Positions 35,397 to 43,877 of a DNA stretch of 64,000 nt are shown here, one piece after another (the first letter of the stretch is position 1; each line of letters starts with the position of its first letter). Source of the stretch: Shewanella mesophila (lineage in GTDB: Bacteria > Pseudomonadota > Gammaproteobacteria > Enterobacterales > Shewanellaceae); contig NZ_CP080421.1 in assembly GCF_019457515.1 (NCBI RefSeq), forward strand, positions 1,550,001 to 1,614,000. The letters are read 5' to 3'. The notes under the pieces were generated by a model. That model saw nothing but the letters and a program-made list of their open reading frames with translations, had not been told where the DNA came from and did no database searches. A program made the translations under genes and the position numbers.

Positions 35397-36751
35397 TGAA
35401 AAAGTTCATCACTACAGCAATCGTTGCTGCAAGTTTATCATTAACGGCTGGTATGGTTAGCGCTGCAGATGCGCCGAAGAACATCGATCAGCTGTTGAAG
35501 CAAGTTCAAACTGACCGTGCTAACGCTGCTAAAGTAAACAAGAAGCGTGAAGCTGAATTCCAAGCGGAACGTGGCGACAAAGCTGCACTACTTAAGCGTG
35601 AAAAAGCTGCCCTTGCAGCAGAAGAGCAGCGTGGTAAAGACCTTTCACAAGCATTTGCCGATAACGAGCGTAAAATTGCTCAGTTAGAAGAAGACCGCAA
35701 AATTGCTCAAGGTGACTTGGGTGAAATGTTCGGTGTGGTTAAAGGTGAAGCGGGCGATTTTGCTGGTAAGCTAGTTGCGTCAAACGTAACTGCTCAGTTT
35801 CCTGGTCGTGATGCGTTTATCGCTGAACTAGGTGCTCGTAAAGAGTTACCAAAAATCGAAGAGCTAGAGAAGTTCTGGGAAGAGCAGCTATTTGAAATGG
35901 CTGAGTCTGGTAAAGTTGTTACATTCGATGGTGCGGTTACTACTATCGATGGTAGCGTTCATAATACTAAGATCACTCGTGTTGGTGCTTATAACCTATT
36001 AGCCGATGGTGAATATGTTGTTTATAACGCAGACCTAGGGCTTATTCAGCAACTATCTCAACAGCCAGGTAGCGAGCAAGTATCTAGCGTTAAAGGTTTC
36101 GAAGGTCAAACTTCTGGAGTCCATAAGCTATTTGTTGACCCTGCGCGTGGTGTACTACTAAACGTATTTACTCAGAAAGCAACTATCGAAGAGCGTATCG
36201 AAGCGGGTGGAACTATCGGTTACATCATTATCGCGCTACTTGCTCTTGGTGCGCTGATTTCTATCGAACGTTTAATCAAACTTTATGTAGTTGGTGCGCA
36301 GGTAAATGCACAGCGTAAGAACATCGAAAACCCAGGTAATAACCCACTTGGTCGTGTTCTGAAAGCTTACTATGACAATAAAGATGTTGACGTTGAAACG
36401 TTGGAGCTAAAACTTGACGAAGCAATTCTGAAAGAAACGCCAGCGCTTGAAACTCGTATCTCTATCATTAAAGTTTTAGCCGCTATCGCTCCGATGATGG
36501 GTCTACTTGGTACCGTTACAGGTATGATCGCGACTTTCCAAAGCATTCAGTTATTCGGTACCGGTGATCCAAAGCTAATGGCTGGTGGTATCTCTATGGC
36601 ACTTATGACGACAGTACAAGGTCTAGTTGCAGCGCTACCACTAATGCTGATGCATGCCATCGTTATTGCTCGTAGTAAGTCAGTTGTTCAAGTACTTGAA
36701 GAGCAAAGTGCGGGTATCATCGCTGAGCATGCTGAGAAGAGGAACGCCTAA
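35396..36751 (+). CDS. TtpC-like MotA/TolQ/ExbB proton channel protein with a periplasmic extension
   Basis: A 451-residue protein, far longer than ExbB (about 175-240). It begins with a signal peptide (MKKFITTAIVAASLSLTAGM), then a coiled-coil periplasmic region at residues 27-125 (EERGKDLSQ-like helical repeats such as KREKAALAAEEQRGKDL) and a globular stretch to residue 270. A transmembrane helix (GYIIIALLALGALISIERLI) and the ExbB/TolQ domain follow with ISIIKVLAAIAPMMGLLGTV and the channel helices. This matches TtpC of Vibrio TonB2 systems, required with TonB2-ExbB2-ExbD2 for energised uptake. Starts and stops overlap neighbours (TAATG), showing tight coupling. Confidence 0.9.
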   Translation: MKKFITTAIVAASLSLTAGMVSAADAPKNIDQLLKQVQTDRANAAKVNKKREAEFQAERGDKAALLKREKAALAAEEQRGKDLSQAFADNERKIAQLEEDRKIAQGDLGEMFGVVKGEAGDFAGKLVASNVTAQFPGRDAFIAELGARKELPKIEELEKFWEEQLFEMAESGKVVTFDGAVTTIDGSVHNTKITRVGAYNLLADGEYVVYNADLGLIQQLSQQPGSEQVSSVKGFEGQTSGVHKLFVDPARGVLLNVFTQKATIEERIEAGGTIGYIIIALLALGALISIERLIKLYVVGAQVNAQRKNIENPGNNPLGRVLKAYYDNKDVDVETLELKLDEAILKETPALETRISIIKVLAAIAPMMGLLGTVTGMIATFQSIQLFGTGDPKLMAGGISMALMTTVQGLVAALPLMLMHAIVIARSKSVVQVLEEQSAGIIAEHAEKRNA

Positions 36752-37278
36752 TGATGCTATACCTGATGGACATCTGGGATTCCGTCAGGGGCTTCATGGC
36801 CTCCGGAGGCGACGTCCTTTGGTTGGTTGCGGCAGTGCTATTCCTTATGTGGGTGTTAATGCTTGAGCGCTTTTGGTATCTCAATTTAATTGCGCCAAAA
36901 CAGCACAAGAACATTATCGCTGCATGGGATAAACGAGAGGACTCTACCTCTTGGTATGCACACCGTGTCCGTGAAGCTTGGGTATCCCAAGCGAAACAAG
37001 ATATGAATGCTCGTATGCTGATTATCAAAACCTTGGTAGCCATCTGTCCGATGATAGGCCTACTAGGCACCGTAACCGGTATGATCCAGGTATTCGATGT
37101 GATGGCAGTTCATGGGACGAGTAACGCTCGTATGATGGCAGCTGGTATTTCAATGGCAACCATGCCGACAATGGCGGGAATGGTCGCAGCGTTATCGGGA
37201 GTATTCTTTAGTACTCGCCTAGACGCTAAGATGAAAATCAGTATGGAAAAGCTAAAAGATAGCCTGCCACACCACTAG
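36751..37278 (+). CDS. exbB: Biopolymer transport protein ExbB (TonB2-type)
   Basis: A 175-residue MotA/TolQ/ExbB channel protein of the short ExbB2 kind. An N-terminal helix (DVLWLVAAVLFLMWVLMLER) is followed by a cytoplasmic loop and two C-terminal helices containing IKTLVAICPMIGLLGTVTG and MATMPTMAGMVAALSGVFF. With ExbD it converts proton motive force into TonB movement in the inner membrane. The start overlaps the previous stop (TAATG). It shares the APMMGLLGTVTGMI-like core with the TtpC-like protein upstream, showing their common origin. Confidence 0.93.
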   Translation: MMLYLMDIWDSVRGFMASGGDVLWLVAAVLFLMWVLMLERFWYLNLIAPKQHKNIIAAWDKREDSTSWYAHRVREAWVSQAKQDMNARMLIIKTLVAICPMIGLLGTVTGMIQVFDVMAVHGTSNARMMAAGISMATMPTMAGMVAALSGVFFSTRLDAKMKISMEKLKDSLPHH

Positions 37279-37291
37279 AGAGAGATTGAAC

Positions 37292-37696
37292 ATGGCACGT
37301 AAAAAGCATTCAAGTATAGACGAAGAAGCACAGATCGATATGACACCGATGTTGGACATCGTGTTTATCATGCTGATCTTCTTCATTGTAACAACGTCGT
37401 TCATTAAGCCATCAGGTCTTGATTATAACAAGCCTGAAGCTTCACAAGCGACTACACAGAAGTCAGCGAACATCTTTATTGGTGTAAGCAAAACAGGCGT
37501 AATTAAGATGGAAAACCGTCAGGTTGACATCGAACGTGTAACAGCAAACGTAGAGCGTATGTTGGCTGAATCACCTGAAGCGGCTGTCTTGATTGAAGCA
37601 GATAAAGAAGCGCAACATGGCCTAGTAGTTAAGGTTATGGACAATGTGAAGAAAGCAGGTATCAGTAAGATTTCGGTATCAGCGGGGAAAGACTAA
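37292..37696 (+). CDS. exbD: Biopolymer transport protein ExbD (TonB2-type)
   Basis: A 134-residue protein with one transmembrane helix at about residues 18-40 (DMTPMLDIVFIMLIFFIVTT). The aspartate in DIVFIML is the proton-carrying residue conserved in ExbD/TolR. The periplasmic domain ends VKKAGISKISVSAG. I start at the ATG at 37292 (MARKKHSS), behind GAGAGAG, rather than the TTG at 37286. It follows exbB by 13 bases and precedes tonB by one base. Confidence 0.94.
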   Translation: MARKKHSSIDEEAQIDMTPMLDIVFIMLIFFIVTTSFIKPSGLDYNKPEASQATTQKSANIFIGVSKTGVIKMENRQVDIERVTANVERMLAESPEAAVLIEADKEAQHGLVVKVMDNVKKAGISKISVSAGKD

Positions 37697-37697
37697 T

Positions 37698-38315
37698 ATG
37701 CTGAGAGGAATAGTATCATTATTAGTTGGTGGTGCTGTTACTTTTGCCCTGTTTGTTTTCATGGCCTTCTTGGTCAGTGGCGGCGCGAAACGCGCCGACA
37801 CTGCAACTGATTCTCCTGTAATTGAGATCAGTATGGATAAACAGGATACAAAAGTGCAGGACAAGCCTAGGGTTAAACCTAAGCCACCTACACCGCCTGA
37901 GCAGCCACCTTTGCCTGATACTCCGCCACCAGATAGTTCATCAGATATCGACACGAATATGTCGTTTAATATGAGCGGTGTGGTAGCTGGTTCAGCAAAT
38001 ACTGGTTTTAAGCTGGGTAACATGATGACTCGCGATGGTGATGCGACGCCTATCGTTCGAATCGAGCCGCAGTATCCAATTGCTGCAGCACGTGATGGTA
38101 AAGAAGGTTGGGTACAACTGAGATTTACCATTAACGAACTAGGTGGTGTTGACGACGTTGAAGTTATTAATGCCGATCCCAAGCGCGTTTTCGATAAAGA
38201 AGCGAAGCGTGCACTTAAAAAGTGGAAGTACAAACCAAAGATTGTTGACGGTAAAGCATTGAAGCAAACGGGCATGACAGTTCAACTAGACTTTAAACTC
38301 GATGGAGGCAAATAG
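37698..38315 (+). CDS. tonB: TonB2-type energy transducer TonB
   Basis: A 205-residue protein. The N-terminal signal anchor (residues 4-27, LVGGAVTFALFVFMAFLVSG) is followed by a proline-rich periplasmic spacer (RVKPKPPTPPEQPPLPD, about residues 58-80) and a C-terminal TonB domain with IVRIEPQYPIAAARDGKEGW and KRALKKWKYKPKIVDGK. The short spacer is typical of TonB2 proteins compared with E. coli TonB. It contacts TonB boxes of outer-membrane receptors; two candidate receptors lie just upstream. It is one base after exbD and two bases before the TPR gene. Confidence 0.94.
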   Translation: MLRGIVSLLVGGAVTFALFVFMAFLVSGGAKRADTATDSPVIEISMDKQDTKVQDKPRVKPKPPTPPEQPPLPDTPPPDSSSDIDTNMSFNMSGVVAGSANTGFKLGNMMTRDGDATPIVRIEPQYPIAAARDGKEGWVQLRFTINELGGVDDVEVINADPKRVFDKEAKRALKKWKYKPKIVDGKALKQTGMTVQLDFKLDGGK

Positions 38316-38317
38316 AG

Positions 38318-39565
38318 ATGCAAAAAGTTAATACTCTTGCAACTGCACTTTTGTTTGCTATCGGTGGCAGTCTAGCGGTCGCTCCAGTTGTTAATGCAGC
38401 TGAAAAATGCCCGATTGAAAAGCGTCAGTCAAAAGCGGTTGGTCAAAGCTCTGCTAAGAAAGTGCAGAAGTCTTTTGAAGCTTATCAAGAAGGTAACATC
38501 GATGAAGCTATCGCTGTGCTGCTTGAGGCTGATCCTCGAGATCCTTTTGATAAAGCGTATATTGCTCGTATGTTGGGTAATTTTTACGCCGAAAAGAATC
38601 AAATGGGCACGGCGATTAAGTATCTAAAGCAAGCCGTTGACGCTGACATTCTTGGTGGTACAGACCATGGTGCAACACTGCGTCTATATGCCGATCTGCT
38701 TATTCAAGAGCGCAAGTTCAAGGAATCAATTCCCTACTACTACGAGTGGATGAAGTTTACCTGTAAAGAAGATCCACAAGTGTATCGTCGTATAGGTATC
38801 GCTCACTCTGAACTTAAAGAGTGGGATAAGGTTCTTCAAGTCGTCGATAAAGGTCTTTCTATCAGTACTAAGCCAGATAAAGGCTTATACCAGATGAAGC
38901 TTACCGCTTACTTCAATAAGAAAGATTATAAGAACGCAGTTAAAGTACTTGAAACTATGGTGCCATTGTTCCAACAAGATGGTCGCCTTTGGGTACAGTT
39001 AGCTCAGTTCTATCTGATGACTGAAAACTATGATAAATCGTTAGCAACCTATGACTTAGCTTATAAGAATGGATTTTTAGAGACTGCGGGGAATATTACT
39101 CGTCTATCTCAGCTGTTAGCACAAAATGGTTCGCCATATCGTGCAGCAAAAATCTATGAAAAGCACATGAAGAGTGGCTTAATTAAAGAAGAGGAGAAAA
39201 CTCTCTCTATTCTTGCGGGCTTCTACCATAATGCTAAAGAGCTAAAGGAAGCGGGTGATTATTACGGCAAAGCGGCTGCGATCGGTAACGATGGTAAGTT
39301 GTATCTAAAGCAAGCTAGACTACTGACACTTAGAGAAAAGCATAAAGAAGCGATTCCTGTGCTTAAGCAAGCCCTTGCGGCTGGTGGTGTAAGTGAAGGA
39401 GAAGTAGAGTTTGAATTAGCACTAGCCTATCTTGGCACTAAGCAGTATAAAGCAGCATATAACGCTTGCTTGAAAGCGGCTAAAGATGACAAGACTAAGC
39501 GTACAGCAAATAGCTACTTAGCTTATATCAAGGAAAAAGCGCGTATCTATAATGTCGCACTTTGA
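38318..39565 (+). CDS. Periplasmic tetratricopeptide repeat protein of the TonB2-like operon
   Basis: A 415-residue exported protein. The signal peptide covers residues 1-27 (MQKVNTLATALLFAIGGSLA, cleavage near VNAAE). The rest is helical TPR repeats, for example NFYAEKNQMGTAIKYLKQAV, LIQERKFKESIPYYYEWM, FYLMTENYDKSLATYDLAY and RLLTLREKHKEAIPVLKQAL. A TPR protein closes TonB2 operons in Vibrio and Shewanella; its role is not well defined, probably a scaffold for the periplasmic parts of the complex (inference). A strong terminator follows, ending the six-gene unit. Confidence 0.9.
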   Translation: MQKVNTLATALLFAIGGSLAVAPVVNAAEKCPIEKRQSKAVGQSSAKKVQKSFEAYQEGNIDEAIAVLLEADPRDPFDKAYIARMLGNFYAEKNQMGTAIKYLKQAVDADILGGTDHGATLRLYADLLIQERKFKESIPYYYEWMKFTCKEDPQVYRRIGIAHSELKEWDKVLQVVDKGLSISTKPDKGLYQMKLTAYFNKKDYKNAVKVLETMVPLFQQDGRLWVQLAQFYLMTENYDKSLATYDLAYKNGFLETAGNITRLSQLLAQNGSPYRAAKIYEKHMKSGLIKEEEKTLSILAGFYHNAKELKEAGDYYGKAAAIGNDGKLYLKQARLLTLREKHKEAIPVLKQALAAGGVSEGEVEFELALAYLGTKQYKAAYNACLKAAKDDKTKRTANSYLAYIKEKARIYNVAL

Positions 39566-39577
39566 CTTTGATTGATG

Positions 39578-39604
39578 AAAAAGCCCCTCCGAGGGGCTTT
39601 TTTT
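39578..39604 (+). terminator. Terminator of the TonB2-like operon
   Basis: AAAAAGCCCC (39578-39587) pairs with GGGGCTTTTT (39593-39602) around TCCGA, ending in a T run. It lies between convergent genes and may also stop the GGDEF-like gene from the other side. Confidence 0.9.
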
Positions 39605-39618
39605 ATACCTGAAAATCA

Positions 39619-40131
39619 TTAAGGATTAAGATTGCGGATTTCTGAATGTTTATCTTTTTGCATTTCGAGTTGAAGGGATAAACTTCTGACATCTTCGAAC
39701 AGTATTTCAATGTTGAGATCTCTTTCTGGCTTACACACATAAGCAGCCAGTTCATAGTCGATTCGATTTGTATATTTTGTTTGATAATTTTCGTTAAATT
39801 CAATGATTTTTTGCTCGATACGTTCAATAACCGTTTGTGTACCTTGTTGATCTATATTAAATAGCCCCAAGGCGAAATTATCTTGATTCAGTCTCGCGAC
39901 CAAATCTGTGGTACGCATAATCGCTTCTTGAACTTGTTTCATGAATAATTCGAGTAGATGAGGTTGCTTAACTGTTTCATGAATGTGTGGGCACAGATAC
40001 AATAGAGCCAAGCTTTGGTTGTCTCTGATATGGCGATGCCATTCACGATTAAAAACCTCTAAGAAATAGGTTTGGTTGTAGACGCCAGTTTCGGGATCTC
40101 TGAATCCTGAATTACTAAATGAATAGATCAT
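39619..40131 (-). CDS. Degenerate GGDEF domain protein
   Basis: A 170-residue protein with a GGDEF fold but no active site. The opening FRDPETGVYNQTYFLEVFNR matches the DxLTGLxNR start of the domain, and RTTDLVARLNQDNFALGLFN occupies the usual RxGGDEF position, where NQDNF replaces GGDEF. It therefore cannot make cyclic di-GMP, and there is no sensor or membrane region. A possible role is protein binding or as a GTP-insensitive regulator (inference). I start at the ATG at 40131, 9 bases after GGAG on the minus strand; a TTG at 40146 would add five residues. It is divergent from the DUF885 gene. Confidence 0.78.
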   Translation of the reverse strand: MIYSFSNSGFRDPETGVYNQTYFLEVFNREWHRHIRDNQSLALLYLCPHIHETVKQPHLLELFMKQVQEAIMRTTDLVARLNQDNFALGLFNIDQQGTQTVIERIEQKIIEFNENYQTKYTNRIDYELAAYVCKPERDLNIEILFEDVRSLSLQLEMQKDKHSEIRNLNP

Positions 40132-40211
40132 TGACTCACTCCGCAAGTATCTCTAATGGTAAGTATAGAAAACAACAAGCAAATGCACAGAATATGAAGG
40201 ATATTAGTAAA

Positions 40212-42035
40212 ATGAATAAAAGCGTTCTAGCGATAACCGTTGCAATGAGCTTAGCCCTAGTAGGCTGCTCTGACGCACAAAATAGTTCGATTAATACCGA
40301 GAAAGTAAAACAAACCGAGGTTGCTAATGTTCAAACGGCAGAGCAAAGCTATCTTGCGCTGGTTGACGGTTATTTTAAAGAGACACTAAAGCTAGAGCCT
40401 ATTTATGCTACGTTTGTTGGTGTGAGTGACTATAACGATCAATTCGGCGGTTCGCTCACTGAAGAATATTTGAAAGCGCGTCATGATCTCAATACTCGCT
40501 ATCTTAAAGGGGTGAGAGCCATCGATCGTTCGGCACTGCCAGCTTCGCTACAGCTTAGCTATGATATGTTCACCTATGATAGGAATGTCGTACTCGTTTC
40601 AGAAACATTCCCTGAACACTTTATGCCCATGAATCAATTTTACAGCACAGTTATTAGCATGGTGCAATTGGGAAGCGGTGAAAGTGCACAGCCTTTCAAA
40701 ACCGTCGCTGATTACAAGAATTGGCTGTCTCGTTTAGAAGGTTTTATTCAATGGACTAAGCTTGCTCAAGTCCGAATGAATGAAGGGATTGAAAGCAAAG
40801 TGGTATTACCGAGAGTGTTGGTAGAACGCATTATTCCTCAGCTCCAAGCACAGCTTGTGACCAAAGCTGAAGATAGTCTATTTTACGCGCCAATCACTCA
40901 ATTACCTGAAAGCTTTAGCGAACAAGAAAAACAGGCAATAACAGCCGATTACACCGCACTCATCAATTCTAAATTGCTACCAGCTTTGAGTGATTTAACT
41001 GCATATTTTCAAGAAATTTATCTACCCGTGGCTCGCTCGAGTGATGGTTGGTGGGGATTGCCAAATGGTAAAGTATGGTATCAACACTTAGCTAACTCTC
41101 ATACCACGACCACTATGCCTGTAGATGAGATCCATCAAGTAGGCTTGGCTGAAGTTTCACGAATTTTGGCTGAGATGGACAAAGTGCGTGAGCAAGTGGG
41201 TTTTGAGGGCGATTTAAACGCATTTTTTGCATCACTCTCTTCTGAACCTCAATATTTCTTCAACGATCGTCAAGGGCTTATCGATGGCTATATGACATTA
41301 AAAGATAAAATTAATGCAGAGCTCCCTAAATACTTTAATGTTATGCCAAATGCCGATTATGTTGTTAAACCGGTAGAAAGTTTCCGCGAGCAATCTGCGG
41401 CGGGAGCGTCTTATGAAGCACCTGCAGTCGATGGTTCTCGTCCGGGGGTGTTTTATATCAACACTTATAATCTTAAGGCACAACCTAAATGGGGCATGAC
41501 AACCTTGTCATTGCACGAAGCTGCGCCTGGTCATCACTTCCAAATCGCGATTAAGCAAGAGCTTACAGGCGTGCCTGAATTTCAACGTTTTGGCGGCTAT
41601 ACCGCTTTCGAAGAGGGTTGGGCACTATATGCTGAGTATTTAGGGATCGAAATGGGATTATTTGAAGATCCGTATCAATATTTTGGTAAACTTTCTGATG
41701 AGATGCTACGTGCAATGCGCCTCGTGGTCGATACTGGTCTTCATGCTAAAGGCTGGAGTCGTGAGCAGGCGATCCAGTATATGAAAGATAACTCACCTAT
41801 GGCGGAATCTGACATCATCGCAGAAGTGGAACGCTACATGGCGATCCCTGGACAGGCCTTATCATACAAAGTTGGGCAGCTCAAAATCCTCGCACTTCGT
41901 GCTGAAGCTGAAACAGCACTTGGTGATAAGTTTGATCTTAAGGGCTTTCACGACCAAATCTTAACTTCTGGTTCGTTACCTATGGCGGTAATGGAGCAAA
42001 AAATTCATGATTGGATTGAGGCGAACAAAGCGTAA
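40212..42035 (+). CDS. DUF885 family lipoprotein (putative zinc metallopeptidase-like)
   Basis: A 607-residue protein with a lipoprotein signal (MNKSVLAITVAMSLALVGC, cysteine at residue 19). DUF885 proteins have a conserved HExxH-like motif, seen here as LHEAAPGHHFQ near residue 430, followed by EEGWALYAEYLG, which supplies a downstream glutamate. Length (about 600) is normal for the family. Many members are periplasmic or secreted peptidases of uncertain substrate. I chose the ATG at 40212 because AAGGA precedes it and the lipobox is then correctly placed; earlier in-frame starts at 40119 and 40194 lie upstream of the RBS. A terminator follows at 42063. Confidence 0.88.
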   Translation: MNKSVLAITVAMSLALVGCSDAQNSSINTEKVKQTEVANVQTAEQSYLALVDGYFKETLKLEPIYATFVGVSDYNDQFGGSLTEEYLKARHDLNTRYLKGVRAIDRSALPASLQLSYDMFTYDRNVVLVSETFPEHFMPMNQFYSTVISMVQLGSGESAQPFKTVADYKNWLSRLEGFIQWTKLAQVRMNEGIESKVVLPRVLVERIIPQLQAQLVTKAEDSLFYAPITQLPESFSEQEKQAITADYTALINSKLLPALSDLTAYFQEIYLPVARSSDGWWGLPNGKVWYQHLANSHTTTTMPVDEIHQVGLAEVSRILAEMDKVREQVGFEGDLNAFFASLSSEPQYFFNDRQGLIDGYMTLKDKINAELPKYFNVMPNADYVVKPVESFREQSAAGASYEAPAVDGSRPGVFYINTYNLKAQPKWGMTTLSLHEAAPGHHFQIAIKQELTGVPEFQRFGGYTAFEEGWALYAEYLGIEMGLFEDPYQYFGKLSDEMLRAMRLVVDTGLHAKGWSREQAIQYMKDNSPMAESDIIAEVERYMAIPGQALSYKVGQLKILALRAEAETALGDKFDLKGFHDQILTSGSLPMAVMEQKIHDWIEANKA

Positions 42036-42062
42036 GGTATAATTAGGCAGTAAAGGCTTTTT

Positions 42063-42097
42063 AAACCCAGCAAATGTTTTATACTTGCTGGGTTTTT
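42063..42097 (+). terminator. Terminator of the DUF885 gene
   Basis: AAACCCAGCAA (42063-42073) and TTGCTGGGTTT (42085-42095) form an 11-base stem with an 11-base loop and a T run. Confidence 0.88.
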
Positions 42098-42133
42098 ATT
42101 TTATCGATATTTGAAAATTTTCAGGAGCACAAC

Positions 42134-42412
42134 ATGGTACAAGCAACGGCACGTCACCTTTTAGTAAGCAGCGAAGAGCAATGTGAGCAACTTAAGCAGC
42201 AGATCATAGAAGGTGCGGATTTTGGTGAAGTGGCTAAAGCCCATTCATCTTGCCCATCTAGTGCACAAGGTGGTGATTTAGGTTCTTTTGGTCCAGGCAT
42301 GATGGTGCGTGAGTTTGACGAAGTGGTATTTAGTGCGCCATTAAATGAAGTTCAAGGCCCTGTTAAGACTCAGTTTGGCTATCACCTACTCGAAGTTACC
42401 AGCCGCGGTTAA
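42134..42412 (+). CDS. ppiC: Parvulin-type peptidyl-prolyl cis-trans isomerase PpiC
   Basis: A 92-residue single-domain parvulin, the size of E. coli PpiC. It begins MVQATARHLLVSSEEQCEQL, where ARHLLV is the first strand with the catalytic histidine, and ends VKTQFGYHLLEVTSRG with the second histidine; GGDLGSFGPGMMVREFDEV forms the substrate pocket. It lacks a signal peptide, so it is cytoplasmic. RBS CAGGAG precedes the ATG at 42134; the upstream in-frame ATG at 42074 falls inside the preceding terminator. It is 14 bases from the next gene. Confidence 0.93.
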   Translation: MVQATARHLLVSSEEQCEQLKQQIIEGADFGEVAKAHSSCPSSAQGGDLGSFGPGMMVREFDEVVFSAPLNEVQGPVKTQFGYHLLEVTSRG

Positions 42413-42426
42413 GGCCGAGTATCAGT

Positions 42427-42963
42427 ATGCTTGAGCTATATACCAATAGGCTCAAAATACGATCATTGCATCGTGGGGACTGGCAAAACTTTTTGTCAGT
42501 CCATCAAGACCGAGCTCAAAATCAATATGTTAGAGTTCCTGATGGTTTAGAGGTGCTAACGAATAAGTTTGAGCAACGCCTTAGACCTTGGCGCTACGAA
42601 TCTGGTGATTGGCTAACGCTAGTGATCGAAGAGATTTCAACTGGTGAGTTTATTGGTTTTACTGGCCTGTATTCGGTTGATCTGTCCCTTGGTCAGGTAG
42701 AAGTTGGCTATATGCTTGCTGCGAAGGGCCAAGGTAAAGGTTATGCAACTGAGAGTCTTCAAGGCGTTATCGACTGGGCCTGTCTTAGTTTAGAGGTGCA
42801 TAAATTTATCGGACTCTGTGCTGAGCAGAACCTGGCTTCAGCAAGGGTGTTAGAGAAATGTGGTTTTATCCATGAGGGCACCTTGAGGCATAACTATCTG
42901 CTCGATGACTGCTGGATTGATGATCGTTATTACGGACTATTAGCATCTGAGAGACAGCAATAG
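42427..42963 (+). CDS. GNAT family N-acetyltransferase (RimJ/RimL-like)
   Basis: A 178-residue acetyltransferase with the acetyl-CoA-binding motif VEVGYMLAAKGQGKGYATES near residue 100 and the RimJ/RimL-type C-terminus IGLCAEQNLASARVLEKCGF then HEGTLRHNYLLDDCWIDDRYY. Members acetylate ribosomal protein N-termini, aminoglycosides or small molecules; the target here is unknown. It follows ppiC by 14 bases and may be co-transcribed with it, though without functional logic. Confidence 0.88.
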   Translation: MLELYTNRLKIRSLHRGDWQNFLSVHQDRAQNQYVRVPDGLEVLTNKFEQRLRPWRYESGDWLTLVIEEISTGEFIGFTGLYSVDLSLGQVEVGYMLAAKGQGKGYATESLQGVIDWACLSLEVHKFIGLCAEQNLASARVLEKCGFIHEGTLRHNYLLDDCWIDDRYYGLLASERQQ

Positions 42964-43022
42964 CTCGTGGTTATGCATAAGTGCTATAATCGCGGCGATT
43001 TGTTTTTTAAAAGGTAGATACA

Positions 43023-43256
43023 GTGACTACAGCATCACAAACCCTAGCGTTATTGCCAGGCGAAGAGTTCATCGAGCTCTATAAAGTATTGAAAGTCCAG
43101 TCTATGACTGGTGGCGGTGGTGAGGCTAAATTCGTTATTAGCGAAGGTATGGTTACTGTCGATGGCGAAGTAGAAACTCGCAAGCGTAAAAAAGTCACAG
43201 CAGGACAAGTGGTTAGCTTTAACGGCGAAAGCGTCACCGTCGTAGCACCTGAATAG
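43023..43256 (+). CDS. ybcJ: YbcJ-like S4-domain RNA-binding protein
   Basis: A 77-residue protein consisting of an S4 RNA-binding fold. FIELYKVLKVQSMTGGGGEA and VTVDGEVETRKRKKVTAGQVV correspond to the family, in which the glycine-rich GGGGEAK loop and the KRKK basic patch contact RNA. I start at GTG 43023 behind AGGTAGATACA; no ATG fits. It probably binds a structured RNA or ribosomal particle; no specific target is known. It precedes rraB by 22 bases and could share its transcript. Confidence 0.88.
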   Translation: MTTASQTLALLPGEEFIELYKVLKVQSMTGGGGEAKFVISEGMVTVDGEVETRKRKKVTAGQVVSFNGESVTVVAPE

Positions 43257-43278
43257 TTTTTTCTGAGTGGGGTTTATA

Positions 43279-43665
43279 ATGCAATTTCCAGATGATGACA
43301 ATGGCAAGATGCTCGCGGCGATGGCCGATGCGGGTATCGATTTAACTAAAGCGCTCGATGTTGATTTTTTTCTTGTTTTTGAAGATCAACGTGATGCTGA
43401 GTCTGCAGCGCAAGAGCTAGCTCAATCTGAACTCGAAGGTGAGATGGAGCTTCATCTCAACGATGAAGTGGGTAAGTGGGAGCTCATCGTTTGTATCAAT
43501 ATGGTGCCACAATACGATGCTATCGTCGAACAAGAGATGGAGCTTAACACCTTTGCTGCGGAGTTTGGTGGTGCAACAGATGGTTGGGGCGTAATGCAAC
43601 ATCAAGAGGGCGACGATGAGTTCGCCGATGATGACCATGAATGTAGCGATACATGCCAGCACTAA
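43279..43665 (+). CDS. rraB: Ribonuclease E inhibitor RraB
   Basis: A 128-residue acidic protein with the RraB fold: MQFPDDDNGKMLAAMADAGI and VDFFLVFEDQRDAESAAQEL, then GEMELHLNDEVGKWELIVCI, FGGATDGWGVM and a histidine/aspartate-rich acidic tail (DDDHECSDTCQH). It binds the C-terminal half of RNase E and alters the set of mRNAs it degrades. I start at the ATG at 43279; an in-frame GTG four codons earlier has no better RBS. A terminator follows at 43683. Confidence 0.92.
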   Translation: MQFPDDDNGKMLAAMADAGIDLTKALDVDFFLVFEDQRDAESAAQELAQSELEGEMELHLNDEVGKWELIVCINMVPQYDAIVEQEMELNTFAAEFGGATDGWGVMQHQEGDDEFADDDHECSDTCQH

Positions 43666-43682
43666 TTCCAAGATAGATAATT

Positions 43683-43711
43683 AAGCCACTATGATTAGTG
43701 GCTTTTTTTAT
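43683..43711 (+). terminator. Terminator of rraB
   Basis: AAGCCACTA (43683-43691) and TAGTGGCTT (43696-43704) form a 9-base stem around TGAT, followed by seven Ts. Confidence 0.9.
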
Positions 43712-43761
43712 GGCTTGAATGCACGACTAATTGGCTCTAGTGCAAGAGTGATAGAAGTTTA

Positions 43762-43877
43762 CCTGCTTACTTCTGCGTTGAATGACCTCGCAAGGGAGCA
43801 AGCATCCCATCATCCATTCGCCTTGAATTCGTTGCCAAAGAACATGCAGAGTAGATCACTTTCTTATACTGATTGGT
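43762..43877 (-). repeat. Dispersed repeat, copy 2 (inverted relative to copy 1)
   Basis: Read on the minus strand, this segment aligns with 1575-1690 over its full length, sharing ACCAAT, AGTATAAGAAAGTGATCT, GGCAAC, AATTCAAGGCGAATGG, TTGCTC and TTCAACGCAGAAGTA. One end abuts the interrupted LysR coding remnant at 43878, so the element may have inserted into or truncated that gene. No transposase or clear terminal inverted repeats are visible. Confidence 0.78.
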
